Program-made: the position numbers and the translations under genes | Assembly: GCA_023014335.1 (NCBI GenBank) | Contig: JAECYW010000032.1 | Coordinates: forward strand, 62,001 to 126,000 | DNA from: Galerina marginata | Lineage: Eukaryota > Basidiomycota > Agaricomycetes > Agaricales > Galerinaceae | DNA: 64,000 nt | Direction: 5' to 3' | Shown here: positions 22,359-34,154 of the stretch, piece after piece | Layout: each line of letters begins with the position of its first letter | How positions within the stretch are numbered: the stretch's first letter is position 1 | Notes under the pieces: generated by a model | What the model saw: only the letters and a program-made list of their open reading frames with translations | The model's database searches: none | What the model was told of the DNA's origin: nothing

Positions 22359-23828
22359 ATGCTGCAGGCAGCCGTCGAGCGCGAGGATCTGCTTGTCGAC
22401 CCTATCGACGACCCCGACAACCTTTTCAGCCTCTCGCCCTTGACATCTCCAGAACCCTCCCCCCCGCCGTCTCCCACTTTGTTATCAGAAATGCCGCCTT
22501 CCTTCGTCGATAGTTTTGAACTCGAGGATGGAATTCAACAACCTCTCGAGCCGTCATCGAACAAGCCCAAGCCCAAGCCCAAGGAACGGAAGGCGCGCCA
22601 TAAAGCTAATAAGTACGCGACGCGCGAGAAGAAGCGAGTGCGAGCCCACGACGCCTTTGACCACTACCACCCGCGAGATAAAGTCAAAGAACGCTACGTC
22701 AAGGACCACCTGGCCGTCGACTGCGACATCATATTGGAAGATTCCAAGGTCACGAGCACGGGCTATACGGGGCTAGACGACAGAACACGGCCCACCAAAG
22801 TATTCCGCCTGGACGAGGTGGTTGGAGAAAGTTCGGCGTATAAATTCAGGCTGGTAAAATGGAATGGGCGGTAAGAACCTGCTTTTAACCTTGGGAAATC
22901 CGTAGCTAAAAGCTTCGCAGAGACGCCATCCCTATCCGCGAAGTCAAGGGTCGAGTTATCGCCGTACTCGCTGGCCACCCCAACGACGCCACATGGCCAG
23001 GCCTCTCCATGCAAGCAGCCCGCGCACTCGAAGAATGTCGTCGGCGCGTGAAAGTTCCCAAGAATAAGGCCATTCATCGACGCGGCGCATTCGTCGCCCT
23101 TTCAACCGGCGTCTCGCACGGCCAAGGTCAAACCGAACCAAGCAACCTTGCAAACAAAGGGGAAAACGGTCGCGTCATTCGAGAGCTCAACCATTCAGAG
23201 GCCTTTAAGAGGATTGCCGGATTTTCTTCATGCAAGTCCCGCTGGTCCTCCTTCGCTTTTTTAACTCCTGACCTTGATTAATCTAGCTGTTATGGCTAGC
23301 TGGGCACCCGACCTTTACGACCACTACGTGACAACCATTGGCAAATTGTACCAGAAGAAACCCTCCCTCAAACAAAATTTTCCATCCAGTATCTTTACAG
23401 CTGCGACGTATAACTTTGGGCCCCAGACTGCTTGTTTCAAGCATACCGACTTTTCGAATCTTCCTTTTGGTTGGTGCTCAGTCACCGCCCTGGGCTCATA
23501 CGACCCCACAACCGGCGGCCACCTGATTCTTTGGGACTGCCACCTCGTAATCGAATTTCCTCCAGGCTCTACCATCCTCATTCCCTCTGCAATCATCGCA
23601 CACTCCAACACTGCCATTTCAACTGGTGAAACTCGCTATTCGTTTGCTCAGTACACGGCCGGCGCGCTCTTTCGTTGGGTTGCCAATGACCATCAGAAAG
23701 CAGCCGTTTACTTGAAATTGCTATCAAAAGAGGAAACGCGGGAGGTAAAGGAGAAGAACAAGGTCCGATTCAAACGTGGGCTTTCTCTTTTTCCAACATT
23801 GAAGAAAGAAGGGCACGAAGTTCAGTAG
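22359..23828 (+). CDS. TET/JBP-family 2-oxoglutarate/Fe(II) dioxygenase linked to the KDZ element
   Basis: Three exons: 22359-22870, 22921-23231, 23287-23828; 454 residues from the first in-frame ATG. The N-terminal third is Pro/Ser-rich then very basic (KPKPKPKERKARHK), likely for DNA binding and nu­clear entry. The C-terminal double-stranded beta-helix keeps the fungal TET/JBP signature: the iron ligands His327 and Asp329 in CFKHTDFSNLPFGW, GGHLILWD, PPGSTILIPSA, distal His380 in AHSN, and Arg391 in GETRYSFAQYTAGALFRW for 2-oxoglutarate. Enzymes of this family oxidise 5-methylcytosine in DNA. The second intron is a GC-AG type (GCAAGT at 23232). In mushrooms such genes are often carried by or next to KDZ transposons, which fits the divergent transposase here. 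The start is uncertain, since upstream in-frame sequence also resembles coding DNA. All metal and cofactor residues are present. Confidence 0.88.
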
Positions 23829-24442
23829 ATTTTGGAGTGTAGTAGTAATAATGCATATTTGATTTTGACCACCTCCAATGGCTCGAAATTGAGAAAACTC
23901 AAGGCTGTTTCTAGCTAATTAATGAATGATTCAATGGCTTTTCTTCACAAGTGTTTAATCTGCTTGCAATGTCTGCAGGGAATGCGACGGGATGTTAACG
24001 GAACTTCACAATGACTTCCCGTGGTGATTTACGGACAGCTGCAAACATCGAATAGTCGACTATGGCTACCACCTTGCTAATGTGACTCAAGAAAGTATTT
24101 TGAAGTGTAGATATACTCCCATAGGTCAATTTAGTCACTTAAGATAATCGTCCTAACATTACCAGGTTGACGCATTCCTGTTCAATGGACTAAGTCATTG
24201 GAATATGTCTAAACCGTTAATCCATATTTACAGATCTGGGTTCGTTGGTAATTTAAAAATCAGCTTTGACTAACTATGTAGCTTTCATACCTAAGGTCCC
24301 ATTTCCATTCTTAAAACAGGCAATTCCTGGAGCTTCAACACTCCAACGCACTTCGAAATAGGTTCAGTGGTGATTTCGGGCGGGCATCACACCCGACAAA
24401 TTTGGATCATTCAGCCTATGCTGTTATATAAAGCAATCAGGT
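23829..24442. other. AT-rich intergenic DNA after the TET/JBP gene
   Basis: No ORF of note. This stretch may contain the outer end of the KDZ element, but no matching terminal inverted repeat was found by eye. Confidence 0.5.
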
Positions 24443-25360
24443 AGGCAAGTTGTCCTAAAAGGATCCTGCATCAGAAAGGCAATTTAACCAGTTGGTAAGT
24501 TTACCAACAAAGTGTATATTTACTATACTGCGACGTTGCCCTACTATAGGAAGAAGCATATATTTATTTGGCATTTGATGGCATCAATTTAGATCACATG
24601 ACTTTGAATTTGCCTCTATTGACATGCTTGTCGCACATTTATGTAATTTTATGGCCTCAAATGTAAACAAATGTAAATAAAAGCTCTCAGGGCCACTGCA
24701 CCCATGATATAAAAAGCAATCAAGATGCAATTGCCTAAAATGGCAGTATTTAGTCAGCCAGCTAATTTTGGACTTAGCAGCATTTGTGCTAAGTTCTTTA
24801 ATTTATTAATTAACACTAAAAGCCTTATATCTCAATGAGGAGGGTAGCTAGTCATGTGATTTCAATTTTAATAGGGTCTAAAAATAGATTGCGTTCTTTT
24901 GAAACCCTCTTTCCTTTTTGGGAAAATTTCCCGTCAGCCAAAATTTCTCACCGCCGGCTTTTTTTCACTTTTTTGCATTTTTCTCTGTGGGAAAAATAGC
25001 TAGGCACAAAATTTTGATGGATTCAGGGTCAGATGGCTTGGTGGCACATTTTTTATTAATAGCACAGCCACATCTGAGCACATTTGGGAATGGCTTGGTA
25101 AACTGCCCAAGCTGTCAAAAAGTAATGCAGTTTTGCCGAGCCTTTTCAGGATGTGCTCAGATGTGGCTGCGCCTCTGATAAAAGATGACGTAATCATGTA
25201 GGCGACCCTGAATCTACCAAAATCGTGGCTGTGCTTTCTGTTCTCATTGAGATATAGGCTAAATATATATTTGTCTATCTTGGTAATTTGACCTGTTGGT
25301 CAACTGACCAACTGGTTAAATTGCCTTTCTGATGCAGGATCCTTTTTGGGCAAGTTACCT
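24443..25360. mobile_element. MITE-like element with 54-bp terminal inverted repeats
   Basis: Left arm 24443-24496 and right arm 25307-25360 are reverse complements at 50 of 54 positions, sharing GGATCCTGCATCAGAAAGGC. The 918-bp element has no transposase ORF. It is AT-rich and contains a second foldback at 24822-25259. No clear target duplication is seen at the ends, so the superfamily is open. Confidence 0.65.
24822..25259. mobile_element. Nested foldback element inside the MITE-like element
   Basis: Three pairs of inverted segments sit inside one another: 24822-24839 with 25243-25259, about 25013-25030 with 25204-25220, and 25065-25081 with 25153-25169 (the last a perfect 17-bp match). 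Together they form an interrupted long hairpin with a loop of about 70 nt. Its centre differs from that of the outer element, pointing to a separate insertion. Confidence 0.55.
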
Positions 25361-26262
25361 TTTTTCATATATAAATGCAACAGCAACAAGTGGAGAAAGC
25401 TGGGACAGTTACAGAAATGAAGTACCATACAAGTTTATTCCCGGTGTTGCGTAGTTGGGTACTTAGTTGACAGAAAGTCATTTGGACGGACTGAAGTTCC
25501 GTATTTACGACGACAAGTTTTCTCTCCCCCTTTTACTTTACCGAAGTCGGCATACAGGCAAAATAAGATCGGCCCACTTAGAGAGAAGGAGAACTAGTGA
25601 TTGACGACACTATTACTCTATATTCCCATACTGCCACCCCAACTGCCACCCCAAAATTTTTTTTCATTCTGCAAATCTAATGACTCGGAGGAACAGCCGA
25701 GAGCCAGAATGTGATCTTCGACACTTTGTTGCTGATAGAACAGCCAGTCTCAGAAATAACCGCGATGTGCACAGCACCTCGAGTACCCACATAGCTTGAT
25801 TTGAGCAAATGCGGAGTGTGCACCCCCAGGGTCAAGGATACGACGTATCCCAAACGTCTGATGATCATTAATATATATAATAAGCACGCGGAATGTGCGC
25901 TATTCCGCTGGTTGTGAGAATACTTGCCAAGTGTCCAGGTTCAATCGGAGCATTTGCTAATCCATTCTCATTGATCAAATAATTTACCTTTCCTGGTTCC
26001 ATGAGGGGCCATGACACTCCCAAATATTCAATGATGACCGTTACATCTGCTGTGACTGTCGTCGCAGATGAGTCTATTTATGAAGGTGCTATGTTTAACA
26101 ACCGATCAAATTTGGAGCAATACCCACGATCATAGAATGGAGATACAGGACGACGCTCCGCGGGCAGGAAGATGGCAAAATATCGCATCTCACGTATCTG
26201 TGCATTCATGCTATCTTAAATAGAAAGATTTCGACCATCTTCTATCCTTCCCCCATCGTCCC
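25361..26262. other. Intergenic stretch upstream of the O-methyltransferase
   Basis: AT-rich sequence with a duplicated ACTGCCACCCC motif at 25628-25655. It should contain the methyltransferase promoter; no defined element is recognised. Confidence 0.4.
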
Positions 26263-28262
26263 ATGAAAGGCAGACTCAGAAATTTGTTCTCAAACGGTGC
26301 ACCGAGCAAGGAACAAAATCCCGCCATGGCCCAACCTACGATGACTGCACTAGCGAAGCTCATCTCCGACTCCGTTACCAAGCTGGACCGTTTATGCGCT
26401 GCACACAACGTAACACTTCCTTCTCTTGATGAGCCGTTCACACTGGAAAGCGAAGGACCCCGAATGCTCCCAGAAGTGTCGGAAGCTGTGTCCCATATCA
26501 TCAGCGCAGCGGCTCAGCTTATCGCCATTGTGCAACCTGCTCCAATTACATTGATGACTAATGCGATTCAAGTAAGGATCCCTGGTGTTCTATATGGGCT
26601 TTAATACCAAGTTTTGCAGGTTCACGTGTCGTCGGCTCTACGTGTAGCTGTAGACGCTCATATTGTCGAAATGTTACGGGAAGCAGGACCACAGGTGACG
26701 AAACTCTCAGTTAGAATCTGATTGCGCGTTAATTATGAGCTGTAGGGCCTTCATGTTAGCAAGATATCGGAGAAGAGCGGCATAAATGCAGGGAAACTTG
26801 GTTAGTTCCTCCATATTTTGACCGAATTCATCCTACTCAGCGGTTGGCCACAGGAAGGATTTTAAGGCTTCTCTCCACAGAACATATATTTAAGGGTAAA
26901 AAAGTATCTACTTCTTTATATTCTGATTTTGATCCTTCGTCGCATTATAAAATTTGCAGAAGTCTCTCCAGACATCTTTGCAAATAACCGAATTTCATCG
27001 GCAATGGATACCGCCAAGCCATATCAGGAGATTGTACAGAAGTAAGCACGGCTATCTATACGCCTACTATAGCCAATAACCTTTCCTCCTGAGACCCAAC
27101 AAAAAATTTATTGGTACTAGTGGCATCGCAGCAAGTGTTTCATACTTGTTAGTAAATTGTGATGAGTTTTATACAACACACTAACTTCCCAGGTAGCACC
27201 GATGAAGTCGTCAAATCATCCGCCTACCTCTACGAAGCTATAACTGATAAAAGATTCTTGGATAAAGAGGATCCGTCTCATACACCTTTTAATTTGGCAT
27301 ATAAGACTGATCTTCCCGTTTTCATGTGGTTGGGAGAGAAAGGAAACGAGAACAGACTCAAACAATTCGGCATTGCGTTTGAAGGCGCTAACAAGATGAT
27401 GCCACCAAATGCGATTCTAATGGGTTTGTCAAATTGTATCCTCGTCACAGGGCGTTGGTCAATAATTTACTTAGGCTATGATTGGAGCGCACTTCCCCAA
27501 TCTAGTGTAATTGTCGATGTTGGGGGTGGCATTGGAACGGAATCAATGGCCATAGCTAAAGCTAATCCCGGTCTAAAGATAATTGTTCAGGATAGGGACC
27601 CCGTCGTCGCTGATGGCGTAGAGGTAACATATTTTCACAATGGATAGCTAAAGCCGCTGATAGTTGTTGCAGTACTTCAAAGGAAAATTTCCAGAGGCAT
27701 TAACTTCAGGCCAAGTCGCCTTTCAAGGTTTGTGACTGGTTTCTGGAATCTAACCATTTTACTAATGTTGAGTTAGCCCATGATTTTCTCGGCCCACAGC
27801 CAGTAGCCAATGCTCGAGTTTACCTCATGCGTATGATTATGCACGACTGGCCTGATGCAACATGTATTCGAATTCTCAAGAACCTTAAGGCCTCCGCCAA
27901 TGCAGACACGGAACTTGTCATCATTGAGTGTCTCATGGATTACGCATGTCCACCAGAGACGATAGCCGAAAAGGATATTCCGGGTGCCCTCGGGCAGACA
28001 CCTCCAAGCCCTCTTCTTCCGAACTTGGGCCACAGCCGAGTTTTCAGTTATCTGATTGATCTCCAGGTATGCAGCTCCTTAACATTCTAAAACAAGGAAT
28101 TTATTCGGACGAAAGATGGCGATTATGCTCAATGGGGTAGAACGTACGGTAGGACAATTCGCTGGCCTCCTCATTAAATCGGGATGGAGAATGAGGGAGG
28201 TTCTTCGCATGCCTGAATCTCCCGTAACATTGCATAAAATTATAGCGGTGCCTCAGGATTGA
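26263..28262 (+). CDS. SAM-dependent O-methyltransferase (plant-type Methyltransf_2 fold)
   Basis: Eleven exons: 26263-26571, 26620-26694, 26746-26800, 26854-26895, 26960-27041, 27094-27147, 27197-27423, 27475-27623, 27673-27727, 27777-28066, 28116-28262; 494 residues, all phases consistent. The ATG at 26326 (GCCATGG context) gives 473 residues and is the more typical N-terminus. The N-terminal helical dimerisation part shows ALRVAVDAHIVEMLREAGPQ and a winged-helix stretch GRILRLLSTEHIF. The SAM motif I is VDVGGGIGTESM (Asp296-Gly302). The likely catalytic base is His372 in MRMIMHDWPD. The C-terminus is MLNGVERTVGQFAGLLIKSGW. It should methylate a hydroxyl of a small metabolite in the cytosol, and is convergent with the P450. 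Two acceptors were chosen past an earlier AG to keep frame (26853 and 27196). Confidence 0.87.
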
Positions 28263-29459
28263 GGCTTCCGACGGATCCAATGCCTAATGACTGGTTTATT
28301 TATGCATGTACAATATCACATCGTCTGTGGAGTTGTCGTTATCTGAAAAAAATGACCTAGCAGCCCCGGCTTACCCCCCAAGTCTACCGACCTGTACACT
28401 TGCCAGCTGGAAATTACATTAACTCGGTAAAGAGACTGCAAACTACTAACAGAAGCCTTAATATCTACCTCGCATCTCCATCGCGAACCATCACGGTTGG
28501 GCTAAGCCCTATATTCAAGCAGCACCAATCGGTAAAATAAGCTCTTAAGACGCCAATGCTCCCGAAACGAAGCCGGAAATCATCCCATGGCAAGAATGGA
28601 GCTCTAGTTCTGTGCAAAAATACTTGGTGGCTCAGAGGCGCGATCTGCCAGTGGGTTCAAGGACTCAAAAGAGAGGGGATCGATAGGCGAAGGTGGCGAG
28701 TCGAGGTACGAAGTTTGGAACGAAGGCAAGGCGAGTCGCGACTAACGACAAAGGCGTCTAGAAACAAAGTCCAAAGAGCAAGGCTGGTGCGGTGTGCTCG
28801 CAAGGTTGTGACTCGTTATGACTCAGAAAAACGAGTTACCGTGGGATTTCGAGGACTGTCGGGGAGTGATGGGACTGAGAGGAAGTCGGAGCGGAAGTAA
28901 ATGCCAACTCTTGGGGAGAGCTCGGGGAGATGCGCCTGCTGCACGAGGACAAAAACCTCTAAAACACCTGGATCAGTATCCCGGATCTCTTCGCCAGATT
29001 GGGTAGAGCTGTGAGAGGCAAAAGGGGTGGCGTATCTCGAGACGTATGTACATCATGATGGATACTACCAGCCTGCTACATTCAAAAGATAACAAAGAAA
29101 TCCGAGAACTACACACGTTGCTATAGGCTGGATATTTAATCCCAAATCACAATCGAAGTAGTATAGGGCTTTGCTGACCTCCAACAACGCCCAAAATATT
29201 GGGCCAAAAAAATCGATGCTCACCAAGCAAGATCAAGTCCGACCAAATTCGTTTGGCAACCTCGATCGCCTTTCGTCTCACAGCAGGGTAAATTGTCCAT
29301 GTTAATTAAGAAAAATATCGTGGAGGTTCGCTGTTGTTTTTTGTAAGTTCACGGTTGCCTAGCCGCATCTACCCAAGACGATCTCGACATACAATGATAC
29401 ATATCTATCTCTGTGAATATATTGAAATAGAAGTAGAAACCCCTATTCAGGTACCATAT
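28263..29459. other. Intergenic region between convergent genes
   Basis: It lies between the ends of the methyltransferase and P450 genes, so it should hold both polyadenylation regions. An Arg/Lys-rich ORF from 28556 lacks domain support and is not called. Confidence 0.5.
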
Positions 29460-31675
29460 TCAATCTGAACCTTTCCCCTCGATTATCGCGAATTTGCAGA
29501 CAAATGGCTTCGGATAACTGTAAACGACACAAAGTGAGTGAAGGTAGCATTATAAAGGAATGAACTGACCATATCAAACCTGGTGTATATTTGACAGCCG
29601 GAGTAACTTCTCGCCCTTGGTTATCTCGAACTTTACTGATGATGAAATTAGACAAAATGGAGCACATCCCTAACCAAAGCATTTTTTCTGCGTAGTCTTT
29701 ACCGGCGCATACCCTATAAATCTTTGGGTATTTCTTAATAAGAATCGTTGACTTCACTTCATACCTTTTCCCAAAACCGAAAGCAAAAATATGTGGATCA
29801 GGAACGTTTGGGTCATCAAAACGTTCGGGATTGAAGTCCTCAGGCTCAGGATACAGTTTTTCATTCGTTGAAATGGACCTAATTTTCAAGGATAAACATA
29901 TGTACCGAGACAACGAGGAAAAAACTTACCATACATTCACCATTACTACAGTACCCCTTGGAATATACATGCCATGGTAATAGTCGTCGCACAGGGCTTG
30001 ATGGGCTATACCTTGAGGATAGTTCAATAACTAGAGGCTTTAGAAACGGTTGTAACTAAATGACTTACCCAATGGAGCAACTCGAGCCCATCGGAGTGTT
30101 TCCAGGAAGACCTTGTGCACATATGGAAGGCGCTCACGCTCGGCGTAAGGAGGGAGATCGCCATTTCCAATTATAAGATTGATTTCCTCTCGTGCTTTTC
30201 TCTGAACTTCAGTAAATAGGACCATGGCCAAAATAAATGATTGCATCACAGAAAAAAGCTGCAACCAATTGAGTGGAAGCTGAGCCAAGACGAGTAAAGT
30301 AAATCTTACACTGTCAGCACCGGCTGTTGGTATTCCGAATAAGTCAGCCCTTTTCAACCTATGCCATAAAAGTAGGATTCTCATGCTTTTTGACATACCT
30401 GTGTGCACAATTGCTGCCGTTTCTGTTGTATTTGCAGGATTAGTTCCACACCATGGACATATTTGAACCCGTCTAGCACCTTTTATAGCCTTTAAGTCAG
30501 GACCGTCGGCGTCGGTTTCCCAGCTTTCGGTCTGAACTAGGTTGCCAACAAAGCTTGGGTTGGAGGGGCCATGTTTCTGAGTGGCATGTGTCGGTGAGGT
30601 CGTTGGAACAAAAATTGAAAATGTACGATGTCCCGCAGACAGTAAGCCATAGGGCTTTCTAAGACTTCTTCGACTAGTTTCCCCCATTTCCGCCCTTCTT
30701 TCTGAAAACTTGCTCCAGGAAACCAACTTGGTATCCAGCGTACTGAATAATTTATGGTCAATTCGTTCGTCCAATACAAATGACAATAAATTTACGCGAT
30801 GGTATAACATCGACAAGATAGGCGCCGGGTTGTCCAGCCCGAATTATAGCCTCAACGCAAAGATTTGATAATTCGATATAACGGTCATTGTCAGATGTTG
30901 GGCAGTAACCATAAGTAACTTGCAAAATAGTTCGTTTCGACCACCTTTTTGTTTGTGAGTGTACCGATATAAAATGGTATCACTATCCCACAAGGCGCAC
31001 CTTGCAATATGAGAAAGGAATTCTTGCGGGGATTCTTGCAACTGTTTGACGAGTCGATCGGTTTCCTTTGAAAAAATGACTGGGTTTGAACGCTTTTATT
31101 TGCATTGATAAGTTTCCGTTACTCACTTGTTTCTGAAGTAGCGCAAAGTGATCCTGTGAAACAGATAGCCCTTGGTGAAACAGTCGCCGGTACTTGTTGA
31201 ACACCCTGCCCAGATTCATTAATACCACGCTCCAACTCCATCCTATGCTGAATGGAAATCACATTAAACTGGCGTTACAAATAAATGTCGGGATCAAGTT
31301 ACACGTCACTGAGCATCATAGAGTGTGGCCGATTCGAATATATAGCGGAACGTTTATCCAGCAGTTCTTGGGCGGCTTCCAGACTGTCAAGAACAAGCAG
31401 AGATGTACCAGCCACCGATAAATACATGACGTCTCCTGCGTGTACATGAGTGCCTAATTATGCCAGGTGCAAATAACTTAAATACCATAAATTTTGGACC
31501 ATTGTTGGAAAAGTTTGTATTCATATACCTTCGGAATTTCAAACAAGTTTCCGACAAAAAACCGACCAGTTGGGCCGGGAGGAAGGCTTCGTCGATACCG
31601 TCTTCTGCGCTTCATGAGTATCAGTATCAAGAGCACGAGCGCGATAAATGCTATTCCAAGCGGCAGAGATTTCAT
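29460..31675 (-). CDS. Cytochrome P450 monooxygenase, microsomal type
   Basis: Fourteen exons: 31486-31675, 31303-31435, 31127-31247, 31001-31065, 30796-30944, 30627-30742, 30480-30576, 30399-30422, 30310-30323, 30069-30258, 29930-30011, 29765-29878, 29570-29713, 29460-29517; 498 residues, the normal P450 length. An N-terminal membrane anchor (MKSLPLGIAFIALVLLILIL) and basic stop-transfer precede the SLPPGPTG hinge. The I-helix oxygen site reads AGADS (299-303), the K-helix ExxR is Glu356-Arg359, PERF is present, and the heme loop FGFGKRVCAG supplies Cys434. It resembles basidiomycete CYP families that act on sesquiterpenes and aromatics. It would sit in the ER membrane with a CPR partner and oxidise a small molecule, perhaps the terpene made by the synthase at 41.2-42.3 kb. 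Two exons are only 24 and 14 nt. Confidence 0.92.
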
Positions 31676-33505
31676 CGCGGTGGTGTGTGTTGTATTGGAT
31701 ACAAGGGGAGTTGGCTGCAATATATATGGACAACAAAAGGGAGGGTAATGGACTTCTGGTTTATATTCGAAAAAGCCATGGGATGAAAGGATACTTTAGA
31801 TGAGACTACAGACTGCCCACCGTGTGAAGAGCCGAAAGCCTGTGTCGGGCGGTATCAAGACGAAGCGCCGACTTGATCGCTAAAGACTACATGGCATAGA
31901 TAAATTCCTCGCACAAGCCTAACTCATGGGCGTAGTGTGGGTAATTAATTAATCACCTATATTTATATGCCTGCTGGGATTGTCAACCATCTCCCGAGAA
32001 TTCATGTTGCACCCAAAAATATGTGAGAGAAAATGGCCACATAAGAGCTTGTTACGGGACTCCGTCCACAAATCCATTCGGTGGGCAGCCTTTTGCACAC
32101 TGAATGCTATTTGTGTGTGATCTGGTCCCGTTCTCTGTTGTGGCGGTGATTTTGGTGAACTCTAAAAGGCCATACCTGATGGCGTACCACAAGGCTGGGT
32201 CTGTTATACGGATAAAATTTGGTCCAGGTGAACGTATTTCATTCCATATGTCAAAGTTCCAACACAGTTCCATGCCAGACTTGTGAATGACAGTACATAG
32301 ACATCACATGGTGGCAATTGAAACAGTATCGCGGCGTGTAAGCTGGCCGGCAATTCCGTGTGACTTGCCTGTAATGACTATACTAGACTAAGTTGACTTA
32401 TGCAAAAGAGGATGTAGGCTCACTTGGGGATTCGGAAGTTTACTTGGTCTTTTTACCATCTAATTAGATGGAGCCAAAAATTCTGGGGTTTGGAAAGACC
32501 GGCGTCGTTCACCGGTGGGGTGGACGGCTCACAGATGTTGGCGCCCGTCAGCTACCCCGCCTTTTCGCCATGCGCTTGATGTTCAGCAGCCACTTAGTCG
32601 ATCCCGCCCTGTGGGTAACTTATATTTGGAGAGGATTTGGTGGCTGACCACACCATATGCATTTCTTGGTAATTCTCAAGACAATGGAAACAGAATATTT
32701 CAACTGTAAGCGGTGTAGTAGTGGGCTCTGGGCCGAGCTGCCCGAGCCTGGATTAGATTAGATAGCTAGACTAGATGCCTTCAGTAGCACAGCCTTTCCG
32801 CATGTAGACGCCGTGCGGTCCTGTGACGAGGACATCCTTGCTTGCTGCCTGCCACTGCGTGCTTGCCTGACTGCGCGCCTGCTCGACGCGCCTCCGAGCC
32901 TCGCCAGACCCGAGCTGCCAGGGTAGGTCTGATTGGCCTATCCCAGCGGCGTCGAGCTTCCATTACCTAAAAATCACTTATAACCCATTAGATGATCCCG
33001 CTAGACGGGATGTGACGACAGGTTACATTCTCGTCTTAGCAAGGAACAAGCGTAGATTAGAATTCCGACTTTGAACAAGCGGAAAGCACGTGACAAAGGC
33101 CGACTCATCAACTGTTCCAAACATTGATGAATTGGCCCTTGTCCTTCTCTCCGTCGCGTCGAGATTTGGGCAAGACGCGCTGTCGCCTTCTCAGGTGCAT
33201 CTATGCACCTTTTTCTTGTTTTTCACTTGCTATCTGGCACCTTTTCCGCATCCGAACTCAAGAACACGTCACAAGTGTCGGCTACCCAGATGGTAATGGA
33301 CAGGCGACTTCGCTGGATGAATTGGCTCCTAGAAGCTTGGGAATCCACAGATGCGTCACCAATTCACCTCTACTCACCCTTTAAATTTTCCTCAGGTACT
33401 ATTTCTTCCTAGAGTCTGCACTCGCAGACTTGGCGCTGGGAACTTCCCACTTGGATATGTTTCAAAGCTCGCATTGCTCACTCAGGATTGGAACCACCCT
33501 CGAAT
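31676..33505. other. Intergenic region upstream of the P450
   Basis: Should contain the P450 promoter. Only short ORFs without domains are present, and no element is recognised. Confidence 0.4.
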
Positions 33506-33631
33506 TGGACCTCAGGAAACGGCAGTCGATGAGGAGTTCATCAAGCACCATCTCCAAAGGAGGACTTCCCTCAACGGCGCGAACCCTTGCCGTCGAGCAG
33601 GTTACGCGTCCACAGCACGCATCCGCATCTC

Positions 33632-33971
33632 GCATCATATCAAATTGTTGCCCACGGAAGTGGGTGCCGTATTCCAACGGACGATTATCTCTCTCTTCGT
33701 CGCGATCTCGTCCTTCAGCATGGCAATCCTACTATCAAGTCGGGAAGAAAAATCTACGGCGTTCGTCGCAAGACCGAGCGCGATGTCCAACTTCTCGCTT
33801 GCGTTCTTCAGCGCCTCAACCCACATATTCTTCGTCTCCACCTCCGACAACGGCTCATTCGCTAAGCTCAGGTTCAGCTGAGCTATTTTCTCGGTAACAT
33901 CCTTAGCGTCCCCCTTTTCACTCGGCGCTGCCGTGCTGTCCTTTCGCTCTGACGCCCGAACCTTCGCATCC
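33632..33971 (-). pseudogene. Coiled-coil-like coding remnant
   Basis: A minus-strand frame, open for about 112 codons after a TGA, reads as Lys/Glu/Ala-rich helical protein (EKIAQLNLSLANEPLSEVET, then NASEKLDIALGLATNAVDFS and RLDSRIAMLKDEIATKRE). Composition and heptad spacing look like real coding sequence, but no ATG lies at its start and it runs up to the 7-bp tandem array. It is probably a fragment of a larger gene or of a retroelement ORF. The family is not recognised. Confidence 0.35.
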
Positions 33972-34007
33972 GCCTCCTTTCATAAGCTGGGCATCAATTG
34001 ATATCAA

Positions 34008-34154
34008 TGCACCATGCACCCTGCACCACGCACCATGCACCACGCACCACGCACCACGCACCACGCACCATGCACCATGCACCATGCACCATGCACCATG
34101 CACCATGCACCATGCACCATGCACCATGCACCATGCACCATGCATCATGCACCA
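34008..34154 (+). repeat. Heptanucleotide minisatellite, 21 units of TGCACCA
   Basis: Exactly 21 contiguous 7-bp units. Several units in the 5' third read CGCACCA; the units from about 34071 on are TGCACCA apart from one TGCATCA. A 7-bp unit keeps every frame free of stops, which explains the long artificial Met-His-His-Ala-Pro-like ORFs on both strands. Confidence 0.92.

Noticed and set aside
28556..28900. Arg/Lys-rich 114-codon ORF
   Set aside because: No ATG context, domain, or neighbouring exon support; composition looks like chance.
34008..34154. CRISPR-like array
   Set aside because: Contiguous 7-bp units without spacers in a fungal genome; it is a minisatellite.
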